In this document: one piece after another, positions 53,575 to 62,100 of the stretch
How the letters are laid out: every line of letters starts with the position of its first letter
How positions within the stretch are numbered: the first letter of the stretch is position 1
Source of the DNA: Burkholderiaceae bacterium
GTDB taxonomy: Bacteria; Pseudomonadota; Gammaproteobacteria; Burkholderiales; Burkholderiaceae_C
DNA: 64,000 nt
Direction of reading: 5' to 3'
Assembly (NCBI GenBank): GCA_024235915.1
Contig: JACKLO010000007.1
Location: 372,001 to 436,000 of the forward strand
Notes under the pieces: generated by a model
Databases searched by the model: none
Told to the model about the DNA's origin: nothing
The model's input: the letters and a program-made list of their open reading frames with translations, nothing else
Translations under genes and position numbers: made by a program

Positions 53575-54825
53575 ATGTCGAACACCCCCGCAGCCCCCGA
53601 CCTACACGGCAGGCGCATCGTGCTGGGTCTTTCCGGTGGCGTGGCCTGCTACAAGGCCGCGGAACTGGTGCGCCTGCTGGTCAAGGCCGGTGCCAGCGTG
53701 CAGGTGGTGATGACGGAGGCGGCCTGCCGCTTCATCACGCCGGTGACGATGCAGGCCCTGAGCAACCACCCCGTCTACACCGACCAGTGGGATGCGCGGG
53801 CCGACAACAACATGGCGCACATCAACCTGTCGCGCCAGGCCGATGCGGTGCTGATTGCGCCCGCCAGCGCCGATTTCATCGCCAAGCTGGTGCAGGGGCG
53901 GGCCGACGAATTGCTGTCGCTGCTCTGCCTGGCGCGGCCCCAGTCGCAGGAACAGCGGGTGCCGCTGCTGGTGGCCCCTGCCATGAACCGCGAGATGTGG
54001 GCCCACCCGGCCACGCGGCGCAATGTGGCCCAGCTGCGTGCCGACGGCGCCGTGGTGCTGGGCCCCGATGCCGGCGACCAGGCTTGCGGCGAGGTCGGCG
54101 ACGGCCGCATGCTGGAGCCCGAGGCCCTGTGCGACGAGCTGATCGCGCACTTCCAGCCCAAGCTGCTGGCTGGCCGGCGGGTTCTGATCACCGCCGGCCC
54201 CACCTTCGAGGCCATCGACCCGGTGCGTGGCATCACCAACCTGTCCAGCGGCAAGATGGGCTTCGCCATCGCGCGGGCGGCGCAGGAAGCCGGCGCCCAG
54301 GTCACGTTGGTGGCCGGCCCGGTGCACCTGCCGACGCCGCGCCACGTCGCGCGCATCGACGTGCAGAGCGCGCGCCAGATGTTCGACGCGGTACTGCCGG
54401 CCGCGGCGCAGCACGACATCTTCGTGGCCACCGCCGCCGTGGCCGACTGGCGCCCGGCCGCGGAAAACGCGCACAAGATCAAGAAGGACGGCAAGCGGGT
54501 GGCACCCACCTTCGAGCTCACCGAGAACCCCGACATCCTGGCCAGCGTCGCGGCATTGCCTGTCGACCACCGCCCCTGGTGCGTGGGGTTCGCCGCCGAA
54601 AGCCAGGACCTGGCCCGCCACGCGCGCGAGAAGCTGGTGCGCAAGAACGTGCCGCTGGTGGTGGGCAACCTGGGGCCCGCCACCTTCGGCCAGGACCACA
54701 ACACCCTGCTGCTGGTGGACGCACGCGGCGAACGCGAACTGCCCCACGGGCCGAAGCTGGCGCTGGCCAGACGTCTGGTGCAGGAGATCGCCGAACGCCT
54801 GGTCCAGGCGTCCCAACCGTCATGA
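53575..54825 (+). CDS. coaBC: Bifunctional phosphopantothenoylcysteine decarboxylase / phosphopantothenate-cysteine ligase
   Basis: 416 residues catalysing two steps of coenzyme A synthesis. The CoaC flavoprotein half (1-190) contains LGLSGGVACYKAAEL, the active-site His in MAHINLSRQADA, PAMNREMW and the substrate-clamp cysteine in QACGEVGDGRM. The CoaB half has RVLITAGPTFEAIDPVRGITNLSSG and the KIKKDGK motif. The start codon lies directly before MSNTPAAPDLHGRRIVLG. It overlaps dut by 4 bases (ATGA), the same coaBC-dut order as in E. coli. Confidence 0.97.
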   Translation: MSNTPAAPDLHGRRIVLGLSGGVACYKAAELVRLLVKAGASVQVVMTEAACRFITPVTMQALSNHPVYTDQWDARADNNMAHINLSRQADAVLIAPASADFIAKLVQGRADELLSLLCLARPQSQEQRVPLLVAPAMNREMWAHPATRRNVAQLRADGAVVLGPDAGDQACGEVGDGRMLEPEALCDELIAHFQPKLLAGRRVLITAGPTFEAIDPVRGITNLSSGKMGFAIARAAQEAGAQVTLVAGPVHLPTPRHVARIDVQSARQMFDAVLPAAAQHDIFVATAAVADWRPAAENAHKIKKDGKRVAPTFELTENPDILASVAALPVDHRPWCVGFAAESQDLARHAREKLVRKNVPLVVGNLGPATFGQDHNTLLLVDARGERELPHGPKLALARRLVQEIAERLVQASQPS

Positions 54826-55271
54826 CCGTCATCGACCTCAAGATCCTCGACCCTCGGCTGGCCGAGGTGCTGCCGGCCTACGCCACACCGGGCAGCGCCG
54901 GTCTGGACCTGCGCGCCGCGCTCGACGCGCCGCTGGTGCTGGCACCGGGCGACAGTGCGCTGATCCCCACGGGCCTGTCCATCCACATTGGCGACCCTGG
55001 CCTGGCGGCCATGCTGCTGCCACGATCTGGCCTGGGCCACAAGCACGGCATCGTGCTGGGCAATCTGGTGGGCCTGATCGACAGCGATTACCAGGGCCCG
55101 CTGATGGTGAGCTGCTGGAACCGTGGACGCGGGGCGTTCACCGTGCAGCCGATGGAGCGCATCGCGCAGATGGTGATCGTGCCGGTGGTGCAGGCAGCGT
55201 TCCGTGTCGTCGACAGCTTCGGCACCTCGCAGCGGGGCGAAGGCGGCTTCGGCTCCACCGGGCGCGGCTGA
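54822..55271 (+). CDS. dut: dUTP diphosphatase
   Basis: 149-residue trimeric dUTPase that keeps uracil out of DNA and supplies dUMP. All five motifs are present: GSAGLDLRAA, LPRSGLGHKHG, GLIDSDYQG, ERIAQMVIVPV and the C-terminal P-loop-like RGEGGFGSTG. The start overlaps the coaBC stop, implying coupling. Length is normal. Confidence 0.97.
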   Translation: MTVIDLKILDPRLAEVLPAYATPGSAGLDLRAALDAPLVLAPGDSALIPTGLSIHIGDPGLAAMLLPRSGLGHKHGIVLGNLVGLIDSDYQGPLMVSCWNRGRGAFTVQPMERIAQMVIVPVVQAAFRVVDSFGTSQRGEGGFGSTGRG

Positions 55272-55386
55272 ACAGTCCCGGGCGAAGGCATCGGCCAGGG
55301 ATCATCCCCTCGGCAGGGCTGCACCGGCCTGCTACAAGCGTGACGCCGGTGCGTGCCGGCAGCGTCCGCCGTTGCAGGAGCCGCCC

Positions 55387-56322
55387 GTGAACCTGTCGCC
55401 CCATTTCACGCTCGAGGAACTCACCCACTCCGACACGGCGCGTGCCGAAGGCATTCCCAACCAGCCCACGGCGGCCGAAGCGGCGGCCCTGCGGTCACTG
55501 TGCGAACAGGTGCTGGAGCCCTTGCGCGCTGCGCTGGGGCGGTCGGTCAAGGTCAATTCCGGCTACCGTGGCCCGGCGCTGAACCGGCGCATCGGCGGCG
55601 CCACCAGCAGCCAGCACCTGTCGGGGCAGGCGGCCGACATCCAGTGCCCGGGCGTTCCAGTGGTCGAAGTCTTCCAGCTCGCCATCCGGCTGGGTCTGCC
55701 GTTCGACCAGATCATCTACGAGGCCAACCGCAGTGCACGCTGGGTGCATGTGTCGCACCGTGCCGGCGCCAACCGTGGAGACATCCGCACTGCGACCTTC
55801 GGGCCGGACGGCCGGCCGGTGTCCTACCCGTCGGTGACGGTCGAACAGGCGATGGCGCTGCGCGAGCCGGCCACACGCTCGTCAAGTGCAGCCGTGCCGG
55901 CCTACCTGGAGCGCGCCGATGAGCCGGTGCACGACGAGGGGGTGACAGCGCTGCGTCCTCCCCCGCCCGCTGCACGCAGCCGGACGCCGTCGAAACCCGC
56001 GGCACCCAGCGCCGCGGCCACGGCCGCGCCTGAGACACCCGTCAAGGCGAAGCGGCTAAACGCTGCGGCGCCTTCAGCGAAGCCAGCAGTCAAAACGTCG
56101 GCGGGCCGCGTCGGCCCGCCCACAGGCGCCGTGGCGGCAACCGGTGCGCTGAAGCAGGCGCCTAAGTCCGCAGCCAAGAAAAGCGTTACCAAGACGGCCG
56201 TCGCCAAGAAGGCCGTCGCCAGGGCAGCAACCAAGCAGGCGGCCCCGGCGACCAAGAAGCCCGCGGGCAAGCCGCCCGTCAAGACCGGTACACGCGCACG
56301 CATATCGGCGAAGGCGGCCTGA
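55387..56322 (+). CDS. M15-family peptidase with histone-H1-like C-terminal tail
   Basis: 311 residues starting at a GTG with AGGAG 8 bases upstream. The first 150 residues match Peptidase_M15_3 (phage-endolysin-like D,D- or L,D-carboxypeptidases): LSPHFTLEELTHSDTA, VNSGYRGPALN, the zinc/catalytic set SSQHLSGQAADI and RWVHVSH. From about residue 190 the protein is low complexity, made of Ala, Lys and Pro with repeats such as TKTAVAKKAVARAATK, similar to histone-H1/AlgP tails. No signal peptide is visible. The tail could bind DNA, RNA or cell-wall polymers. Confidence 0.85.
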   Translation: MNLSPHFTLEELTHSDTARAEGIPNQPTAAEAAALRSLCEQVLEPLRAALGRSVKVNSGYRGPALNRRIGGATSSQHLSGQAADIQCPGVPVVEVFQLAIRLGLPFDQIIYEANRSARWVHVSHRAGANRGDIRTATFGPDGRPVSYPSVTVEQAMALREPATRSSSAAVPAYLERADEPVHDEGVTALRPPPPAARSRTPSKPAAPSAAATAAPETPVKAKRLNAAAPSAKPAVKTSAGRVGPPTGAVAATGALKQAPKSAAKKSVTKTAVAKKAVARAATKQAAPATKKPAGKPPVKTGTRARISAKAA

Positions 56323-56355
56323 ACCAACGCCCTGCCGGCCGTCACGCGCCGCGGC

Positions 56356-57297
56356 TCATTCCGCGATGGTGTCCACCTGCACCGCGCTGACCGGCCGCTG
56401 CCGTGCGGCGGCCACCCGCACGTTCAGCCAGGCGCTGGCCGCGCCGCAGACGCCGATGATGGCCATGCCCAGCCAGCCCCAGCCGTCGGGCACGGCGCCG
56501 AAGGCCACGAATCCGGCCAGTGCCGCGACGGCGATCTGCACATACTGGAACGGCATCAGCGTGGAGGCTGGCGCCTTGCCCAACGCCAGGATCAACAGCA
56601 GGTGCCCGGCAGTACCGAGCACGGCCACCGCCACCAGCGCCAGCACCTGATGGGTCGGCGCTGCCGACAGCACGGCGATGGGGTCGAGCAGGTTCGCCAG
56701 CAGGATCGGCGTGGCGATGGTCACGCCGGTGGCGCCGGTGTAGAAGTTGGTGGTGAACGGATCCTCGTGCGGCGCGAAGCGGCTGGTCATGATCTGGAAG
56801 CCCGCGTTCGAAAACGCGGCGGCCAGCGGCATCAGCGCCGCCCAGCCGACGATGCCGCTGCCGGGCCGGATCACGATCAGCGCGCCGACGAAGCCGCCGG
56901 CCACCAGTGCCCAGCGCAGCGGAGCAACCGCCTCCTTCAGCCAGACGCGGGCGACCACCGTGGCGATCACCGGCGTGAGCATGATGATGGCGGTGAACTC
57001 GGCCACCGGCATGCGGCGCAGGGCGGCGAAGGCCATCGCCGACGAGAACGCCAGCAGCGCGCCGCGGGCGATCTGGAACATCGGGTTGGTGGTTCGAAAA
57101 GAGCGTTGCGGCGACAGCGCGATCCACAGCGTCATGATGGCCGCGTGCAACCCGTAGCGGGCCCACAGCACCAGCGACACCGAAAAGAACGCACCCAGGT
57201 AGCGCACCGTGGTGTCCATGGTCGCAAAGCAGCACGCGGCGGCGACCACGAAGGTGATGCCGAGCAACGGGTGGTGGCCACGGGCCGACGCGGTCAT
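56356..57297 (-). CDS. EamA/DMT family permease
   Basis: 313 residues with ten predicted spans in two EamA halves. It starts MTASARGHHPLLGITFVVAA; CCFATMDTTVRYLG and FTAIIMLTPVIATVVARVWLKEAV mark the first repeat and HLLLILALGKAPASTLMPFQYVQI the second. It is related to the RhaT/S-adenosylmethionine-permease-like group, and the substrate is unknown. It lies 56 bp downstream of the FKBP gene on the same strand. Confidence 0.88.
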   Translation of the reverse strand: MTASARGHHPLLGITFVVAAACCFATMDTTVRYLGAFFSVSLVLWARYGLHAAIMTLWIALSPQRSFRTTNPMFQIARGALLAFSSAMAFAALRRMPVAEFTAIIMLTPVIATVVARVWLKEAVAPLRWALVAGGFVGALIVIRPGSGIVGWAALMPLAAAFSNAGFQIMTSRFAPHEDPFTTNFYTGATGVTIATPILLANLLDPIAVLSAAPTHQVLALVAVAVLGTAGHLLLILALGKAPASTLMPFQYVQIAVAALAGFVAFGAVPDGWGWLGMAIIGVCGAASAWLNVRVAAARQRPVSAVQVDTIAE

Positions 57298-57353
57298 GGG
57301 GCTGGGTGCCGATGCGGGGGTGGAGCGGCCGGTGGCCCGGCGGGCAGGGCAGA

Positions 57354-57875
57354 TCAGTGCAGCGGGCTTTCGCCGTCACGCCCGCGCAGCACACTGATGG
57401 CCGCGGCGCCCACGCTCCCGGCCTCAGCCTCTTCCGGCGTGGCTTCGCGCACGGCCACCACGTTCAACGCGATGCGCAGCGCCATGCCCGCCAGCGGGTG
57501 ATTGCCGTCGAGCACCACGTGCTCGGGGTAGATCTCGGTGACCACGTAGATCGCGTCGGTGGGCATGTCGGCGCTCTGGTGGCCGGCGGGCAGGCCTTCG
57601 AAGGCCAGGCCGACCTCCAGTTCGGCCGGAAACAGGGCGCGCGGTTCGAAGCAGACGAGCTCGGGCCGGTAGTCGCCGAAGGCCTGCTCGGGTTCGAGCT
57701 GCACACGGGTCTCGAAGCCGGCCGTCTGGCCGGCGATGGCGTCCTCGATGCCGGAGAGCAGGTCGCTGCCGCCGAAGAGGAACTCGGTGGGCGACTCCAG
57801 CGCGTCGATGGGGCGGTTCTGCGCGTCGGTCAGGGTCCAGGTCAGGGTGACGACGCAAGGGGGTGCGATCAGCAT
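57354..57875 (-). CDS. FKBP-type peptidyl-prolyl cis-trans isomerase (SlyD-like)
   Basis: 173 residues. VTLTWTLTDAQNRPIDALES opens the FKBP fold; FLFGGSDLLSGIEDAIAGQ and EPEQAFGDYRPEL match the SlyD/FkpB group, with an inserted-flap region (about 75-125) and a return to the FKBP fold at LDGNHPLAGMALRIALNVV. It lacks the His-rich metal tail of E. coli SlyD. The ATG at 57875 has GGGA 8 bases upstream; a start five codons earlier is possible. It diverges from the JmjC gene across 31 bases. Confidence 0.88.
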   Translation of the reverse strand: MLIAPPCVVTLTWTLTDAQNRPIDALESPTEFLFGGSDLLSGIEDAIAGQTAGFETRVQLEPEQAFGDYRPELVCFEPRALFPAELEVGLAFEGLPAGHQSADMPTDAIYVVTEIYPEHVVLDGNHPLAGMALRIALNVVAVREATPEEAEAGSVGAAAISVLRGRDGESPLH

Positions 57876-57906
57876 GCATGATTTTCCCATGCCGGAGAAT
57901 CCGCCA

Positions 57907-59055
57907 ATGCACACCGACGATCCGACCCCGCTGCTGGGTGGCCTGAGCCCGGCGCAGTTCATGCGCCGGCACTGGCAGAAGCAGCCACTGCTCGTGCGCC
58001 AGGCCTGGCCGGGCGTGATGCCGCCGCTGGCGCGGCCGGCCCTTTTTGCGCTGGCGGGGCAGGATGGCATCGAATCCCGCCTGGTGCGCCGCATGGACCA
58101 GACCTGGTCGCTGCGTCGCGGCCCGCTGCCCCGCCGCGCCTTGCCACCGCTGCAGCAGCCGGGCTGGACGATGCTGGTGCAAGGCCTGGACCTGCACGTG
58201 CCGGCGGCGCACGCGATGCTGGCGCCCTTTGCCTTCGTGCCGCATGCGCGGCTGGACGACCTGATGGTGTCCTGGGCCAGCGATGGGGGCGGCGTCGGCC
58301 CGCACGTGGACGCCTACGACGTGTTCCTGATCCAGTTGCAAGGTCGCCGCCGCTGGCGGGTGGCACCGCCAGGCGACCGGACCTTCATCGACGGCCTGCC
58401 GCTGCGCATCCTGCAGCGCTTCGAGCCGACGCAGGAGTGGGTGCTGGAGCCCGGCGACATGCTTTACCTGCCGCCGATGTGGGGCCATGACGGCACCGCC
58501 GTGGGCGGCGACTGCATGACGGCGTCGGTGGGATTCCGCACGCCGCACCGGCGCGAACTGGCGCGTGAGCTCCTGCTACGGCTGGCCGATGCGGTGGCCG
58601 ACGTCGACGGCCCGGACCCGATCTACGCCGACCGCACACAGCCCGCGGTCGACCGACCCGGCCACATCCCCCCAGGCTACGAGGCGTTTGCGGCCAAGGC
58701 GCTGTCGGCGGCGCTGGGCGGCGCGGACGCCTTGCCAAGGGCGCTGGGCGAGGTGCTCAGCGACCCCAAGCCCGGCGTCTGGTTCGACCCACCGGCGCAC
58801 CCACCCGCCGACCAGGGCGCGGTGCGCCTGGACGCACGCACCCGCATGCTCTACGACGTGCGCCACATCTATGTGAACGGCGAGTCGTGGCGCGCGGCTG
58901 GGCGTGACGCCCAGCTGCTGCAGCGCCTGGCCGATGCGCGTCGGCTCTCGGCGGCCGACCGCGCCCGCCTGAGCGCCGGGGCGGCCGCCATCGTCGAGGA
59001 CTGGCTGGACGACGGTTGGCTGCATGTGGACGAAGGCGCGGACGGGAACTCCTGA
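57907..59055 (+). CDS. JmjC/cupin ribosomal oxygenase-like protein (YcfD/RoxA family)
   Basis: 382 residues of Fe(II)/2-oxoglutarate oxygenase. It starts MHTDDPTPLLGGLSPAQFMR with the conserved RHWQKQPLLVRQA; the iron site is H133-x-D135 in GPHVDAYDVF with the distal His at H194 in PPMWGHDGTA. The C-terminal winged-helix part follows. E. coli YcfD hydroxylates an arginine of ribosomal protein uL16, so the same is likely here. GGAGA lies 9 bases before the chosen ATG; two earlier in-frame ATGs lack ribosome sites. It is coupled to the next gene through TGATG. Confidence 0.9.
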   Translation: MHTDDPTPLLGGLSPAQFMRRHWQKQPLLVRQAWPGVMPPLARPALFALAGQDGIESRLVRRMDQTWSLRRGPLPRRALPPLQQPGWTMLVQGLDLHVPAAHAMLAPFAFVPHARLDDLMVSWASDGGGVGPHVDAYDVFLIQLQGRRRWRVAPPGDRTFIDGLPLRILQRFEPTQEWVLEPGDMLYLPPMWGHDGTAVGGDCMTASVGFRTPHRRELARELLLRLADAVADVDGPDPIYADRTQPAVDRPGHIPPGYEAFAAKALSAALGGADALPRALGEVLSDPKPGVWFDPPAHPPADQGAVRLDARTRMLYDVRHIYVNGESWRAAGRDAQLLQRLADARRLSAADRARLSAGAAAIVEDWLDDGWLHVDEGADGNS

Positions 59056-59537
59056 TGCTGCCCCTCGACTTCGACAACCTGGCGGGTTTCCGACGGGCCG
59101 TGCAGGCGGCCGTGGAAGCGGCGGTGGCCCGCAACACGCGCACGCTGCTGTGTGTGGACCCGGACTTTGCGGGCTGGCCACTGGACGACCCGGCCCTGCT
59201 GGACACCTTGGCCGCCTACCTGCGCCGACCAGGACGCCGCCTGGTCCTGTTGGCCGAGCGCTACGACGCCATGGAGCGTCTGCACCCCCGGTTCACACAG
59301 TGGCGGCCGACCTGGAGTCATGTGGTCGACCCGCGGTGCCCCGAACAGCGCCCGCCAGACGGCCTGGAGACCCTGTTGCTGGACGATGGCCCGACGGTGC
59401 TGGAAGCGCTGACCATGGACCCGCCGAAGGGCCGCGCCCAGCACGACCCCGGTGCGGCGGCCGCGGCGCGTGACCGGATCGATGCGTGGTTGCAACGGTC
59501 TGCCTCGGCATGGCCTGTTCGTCCGCTGGGACTCTAG
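59055..59537 (+). CDS. Hypothetical protein co-transcribed with the JmjC oxygenase gene
   Basis: 160 residues; soluble, no signal peptide or membrane span. It starts MLPLDFDNLAGFRRAVQAAV and carries RTLLCVDPDFAGWPLDDPALL, LRRPGRRLVLLAERYDAMERL and TWSHVVDPRCPEQ, an alpha/beta pattern with a phospholipase-D-like or RNase-like rhythm but without recognised catalytic motifs. Its start codon overlaps the oxygenase stop (TGATG), so the two are translationally coupled and may work together. No function can be assigned. Confidence 0.75.
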   Translation: MLPLDFDNLAGFRRAVQAAVEAAVARNTRTLLCVDPDFAGWPLDDPALLDTLAAYLRRPGRRLVLLAERYDAMERLHPRFTQWRPTWSHVVDPRCPEQRPPDGLETLLLDDGPTVLEALTMDPPKGRAQHDPGAAAAARDRIDAWLQRSASAWPVRPLGL

Positions 59538-59676
59538 GGATTTCCCTCGGAATGCCTAGAATCTGCGCCCGTGCGACCGGGCCTGGAACCGTCCTGGTGC
59601 ATCGCTGACTCGGCCGGGTGCACCCCGCCCGGGCGTGAAACACGGTCCATCACATGACATATCCACAAGGATAGAA

Positions 59677-59886
59677 ATGACCAAGTCGCTCCTGATCGCC
59701 TCCCTGATCGCCGCTGCCGGCCTCGTGGCCTGTGGCAAGACCGAAGCGCCGGCGCCCGCCCCGGCGCCCGCGGCCGAACCGGCTCCGGCGCCCGCCCCGG
59801 CGCCTGCCGCCGAGCCGGCGTCGTCGGCCGAAACCTCGCCGGCCGTCGTGGCCGCCGAGCCGGCCGCTTCTGCCGCGTCGCAGTAA
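59677..59886 (+). CDS. Small Ala-Pro-rich lipoprotein
   Basis: 69 residues with a signal peptide and lipobox LVAC (C19), so a mature lipoprotein of 51 residues. The mature part begins GKTE and then has two identical copies of the 12-residue unit APAPAPAPAAEP (residues 24-35 and 36-47) before a Ser/Ala/Val-rich end. It has AAGGA directly upstream of the ATG. The composition suggests an extended periplasmic linker or spacer; no domain is present. Two strong hairpins follow its stop codon. Confidence 0.75.
   Translation: MTKSLLIASLIAAAGLVACGKTEAPAPAPAPAAEPAPAPAPAPAAEPASSAETSPAVVAAEPAASAASQ
59746..59817. repeat. Two 36-bp tandem coding repeats
   Basis: Each unit encodes APAPAPAPAAEP in the small lipoprotein. 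The DNA copies differ at a few third positions while the protein copies are identical, so the duplication is not recent or is under selection at protein level. Confidence 0.7.
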
Positions 59887-59895
59887 ATCTGCACG

Positions 59896-59918
59896 GGCCG
59901 GCGCCTCGCGCGCCGGCC
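59896..59918 (+). terminator. Hairpin after the small lipoprotein gene
   Basis: GGCCGGCGC-CTCGC-GCGCCGGCC is a perfect 9-bp GC stem that begins 9 bases after the lipoprotein stop codon. There is no T run, but it is the first of two tandem hairpins between convergent genes. Confidence 0.55.
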
Positions 59919-59931
59919 GGCTGCGGAATGC

Positions 59932-59963
59932 AGAAGGCCGACCGGGCAACCGGTCGGCCTTCT
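59932..59963. terminator. Strong bidirectional terminator hairpin
   Basis: AGAAGGCCGACCGG-GCAA-CCGGTCGGCCTTCT is a perfect 14-bp stem closed by a GNRA-type GCAA loop. It lies between the lipoprotein gene (plus) and bamC (minus), a place for a shared terminator. Confidence 0.75.
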
Positions 59964-60011
59964 CGGTTTCTGGCCCGCCCGCCGATCAGGCAGCGGGCGG
60001 CCAGTGGCAGG

Positions 60012-61112
60012 TCAGCGCAGTTCGCGCAGCAGCACGTTGGCGATGCGCCCGCCCACCGGCGCCGTGATCGGTTGCCCTTCAGCGGTCTGCACGGCCACCA
60101 CGGTGGGCGTCGCGCCCGCAGCGCCGCCGACCAGCGCGATGCGATAGCGCTGGGCCTGGCGGGCTTCCTCCGCGCCGAACAGGCGGGAGAAGAACCCGCG
60201 CTCGTCGGGCGCCTGGGAGTCCACGTAGCGCACGAAGTACACGCCGTCGGTGCGGTTCCGGTCCTCGACCGTGAAGCCGCTGCGGTCCAGCGCCAGGCCG
60301 ACCCGGCGCCATGCGCGCTCGAAGGCTTCGTCCACTTCGACCGAGGGCGTGGCGGCGTCGGCCACCAGGCGCGCACGCGCCGGTGCGGCCGCCACGGCGG
60401 CCTGGCCGGCCGCGGCCTGTGCCTGCTCGATGCTGCTGCCCATGCGCACCATCAGGCGGCTGAGCAGTTCGGCCTCGAGCTGCGGATCGGTCGGACGCAG
60501 AGTCCAGCGCACATCATCGCGCTGCGCGCCACTGATCACCTGCTGCGCACCCCGGTGGCTGATGTAGACCTCGCTGCCGGTGGGTGTTCGCTCCAGGCGG
60601 GCACGGAAGCGGTCACGCTCACCACTGTCGAACAGACTGTCCAGCACACCACCGAGCAGCCGGCGCACGCCGTCCTGCGGCAGTTTGGCCCGGTTTTCCG
60701 ACCAGGCCGTCTCCAGCACGCCGGCAGCAGGGTCGTCGACCTCCAGCGTGAAGCCGCTGTCCAGCCAGAACTGGCGCAGCTGTGGCCACACCTGCTCCGG
60801 CGGCATCGGCAGCTGCAGCCAGCGAAGGTCGCCATCGCGCAGCATGCGGATGCCGCCCACGGTGGACGGGGCGACGCTGGGCGTGGTGCTCGCGGCCGCC
60901 GGCGAGGCCGTGGTGCCGCTGGCGCTGACCACAGGCGCGGGGGCCTGGTAGCGGCCCTCGCGGGCCAGTTGCGTCAGGTCGGGCGGCACGTCCAGGCCCT
61001 TGGTCTGGCGGGCGCCGGCGCGGTAGTCCACCTTTTCGCCGGACAGGAATCCATTGGCGCAGCCAGACAGCGTGGCGGCAGCGGCGATCAGGGTCAGGGT
61101 CAGGATGCGCAC
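60012..61112 (-). CDS. bamC: Outer membrane assembly lipoprotein BamC
   Basis: 366-residue lipoprotein of the BAM complex. Signal peptide with lipobox LSGC (C18), then the unstructured lasso segment KVDYRAGARQTKGLDVPPDL that in E. coli contacts BamD, and two helix-grip domains (about 100-215 and 245-366). It is longer than E. coli BamC (344) because of an Ala/Ser/Thr-rich linker at about 58-85. It lies downstream of dapA on the same strand (88-bp gap), the dapA-bamC order of E. coli and Burkholderiales. Confidence 0.9.
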   Translation of the reverse strand: MRILTLTLIAAAATLSGCANGFLSGEKVDYRAGARQTKGLDVPPDLTQLAREGRYQAPAPVVSASGTTASPAAASTTPSVAPSTVGGIRMLRDGDLRWLQLPMPPEQVWPQLRQFWLDSGFTLEVDDPAAGVLETAWSENRAKLPQDGVRRLLGGVLDSLFDSGERDRFRARLERTPTGSEVYISHRGAQQVISGAQRDDVRWTLRPTDPQLEAELLSRLMVRMGSSIEQAQAAAGQAAVAAAPARARLVADAATPSVEVDEAFERAWRRVGLALDRSGFTVEDRNRTDGVYFVRYVDSQAPDERGFFSRLFGAEEARQAQRYRIALVGGAAGATPTVVAVQTAEGQPITAPVGGRIANVLLRELR

Positions 61113-61150
61113 GAAGAATCTCGGGTGGGGTCCGGCGCTCGCCGGGAACG

Positions 61151-61177
61151 GCAGCGGGCCGTGAGACGACCCGCTGC
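61151..61177 (-). terminator. Hairpin in the dapA-bamC gap
   Basis: GCAGCGGG and CCCGCTGC form an 8-bp stem with an 11-base loop between the dapA stop and the bamC start. It may attenuate read-through from dapA into bamC or protect the dapA 3' end. Confidence 0.35.
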
Positions 61178-61200
61178 AGGAAGGCCGCTCAGGCCAACGA

Positions 61201-62082
61201 TCAGATCAGCCCCGCGTCGCGCAGTGCTGCGTCCACGCGCTGCTGGCCGGAAGCGGTGAGCGGCGTGATCGGAAGGCGCACCGTCGGCCGGCAGCGGCCC
61301 AAACGCAACAGCGCCCACTTGGCCGGCGCCGGGCTGGGCTCGCAGAACAGCTCGCGGTGCAGCGACAGCAGGCGCATGTGCAGCGCCGTCGCCTTGCGGG
61401 TGTCACCTTCGATGGCGGCGATGCACAACTCGTGCATCAGCTTCGGCGCCACATTGGCGGTGACGCTGACATTGCCATGGCCGCCCAGCAGCATCAGCGC
61501 CACGGCCGTGCCATCGTCGCCGGAGTAGATGGAGAAGCCCTTGGGTGCGTGCTTGATCAGCCAGGCGGCGCGCTCGATGTTGCCGGTGGCTTCCTTGATC
61601 CCGACGATGCCCGGCACCTGGGCTAGGCGGACAACGGTGTCGTGCTGTACATCGGCCACCGTGCGCCCGGGCACGTTGTAGAGCACGTGCGGCAGGTCCA
61701 CCGCCTCGGCGATGGCCTTGAAGTGCTGGTAGATGCCTTCCTGCGAAGGCTTGTTGTAGTAGGGCACGACCTGCAGCGTGCAGTCGGCGCCGACGTCCTT
61801 GGCGTAGCGGGAGAGCTCGATCGCCTCGGCTGTGGCGTTGGCGCCGCAGCCGGCCATGATGGGCACGCGGCCGGCAGCGTGCTGCACCGCCACCTTGATG
61901 ATCTCGCAGTGCTCCTCGACCGTGACCGTGGGCGATTCGCCGGTGGTCCCGACGACGCCGATGCAGTCGGTGCCTTCGGCAATGTGCCAGTCGATCAGGG
62001 CGCGCAGGCCGTCGTAATCGACGCTGCCGTCTTCGTGCATCGGCGTCACCAGGGCGACGATGCTGCCAATGATGGGGTTCAT
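61201..62082 (-). CDS. dapA: 4-hydroxy-tetrahydrodipicolinate synthase
   Basis: 293-residue lysine/diaminopimelate biosynthesis enzyme condensing pyruvate with aspartate semialdehyde. Schiff-base K163 is in GIKEATGN, Y135 in LYNVPGRT, and the catalytic Thr pair in GTTGESPT. The ATG begins MNPIIGSIVALVTPM. It lies 18 bp after a methyltransferase gene on the same strand and 88 bp before bamC. Confidence 0.96.
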   Translation of the reverse strand: MNPIIGSIVALVTPMHEDGSVDYDGLRALIDWHIAEGTDCIGVVGTTGESPTVTVEEHCEIIKVAVQHAAGRVPIMAGCGANATAEAIELSRYAKDVGADCTLQVVPYYNKPSQEGIYQHFKAIAEAVDLPHVLYNVPGRTVADVQHDTVVRLAQVPGIVGIKEATGNIERAAWLIKHAPKGFSIYSGDDGTAVALMLLGGHGNVSVTANVAPKLMHELCIAAIEGDTRKATALHMRLLSLHRELFCEPSPAPAKWALLRLGRCRPTVRLPITPLTASGQQRVDAALRDAGLI

Positions 62083-62100
62083 GGGCCTTCCTTGGGCCTT

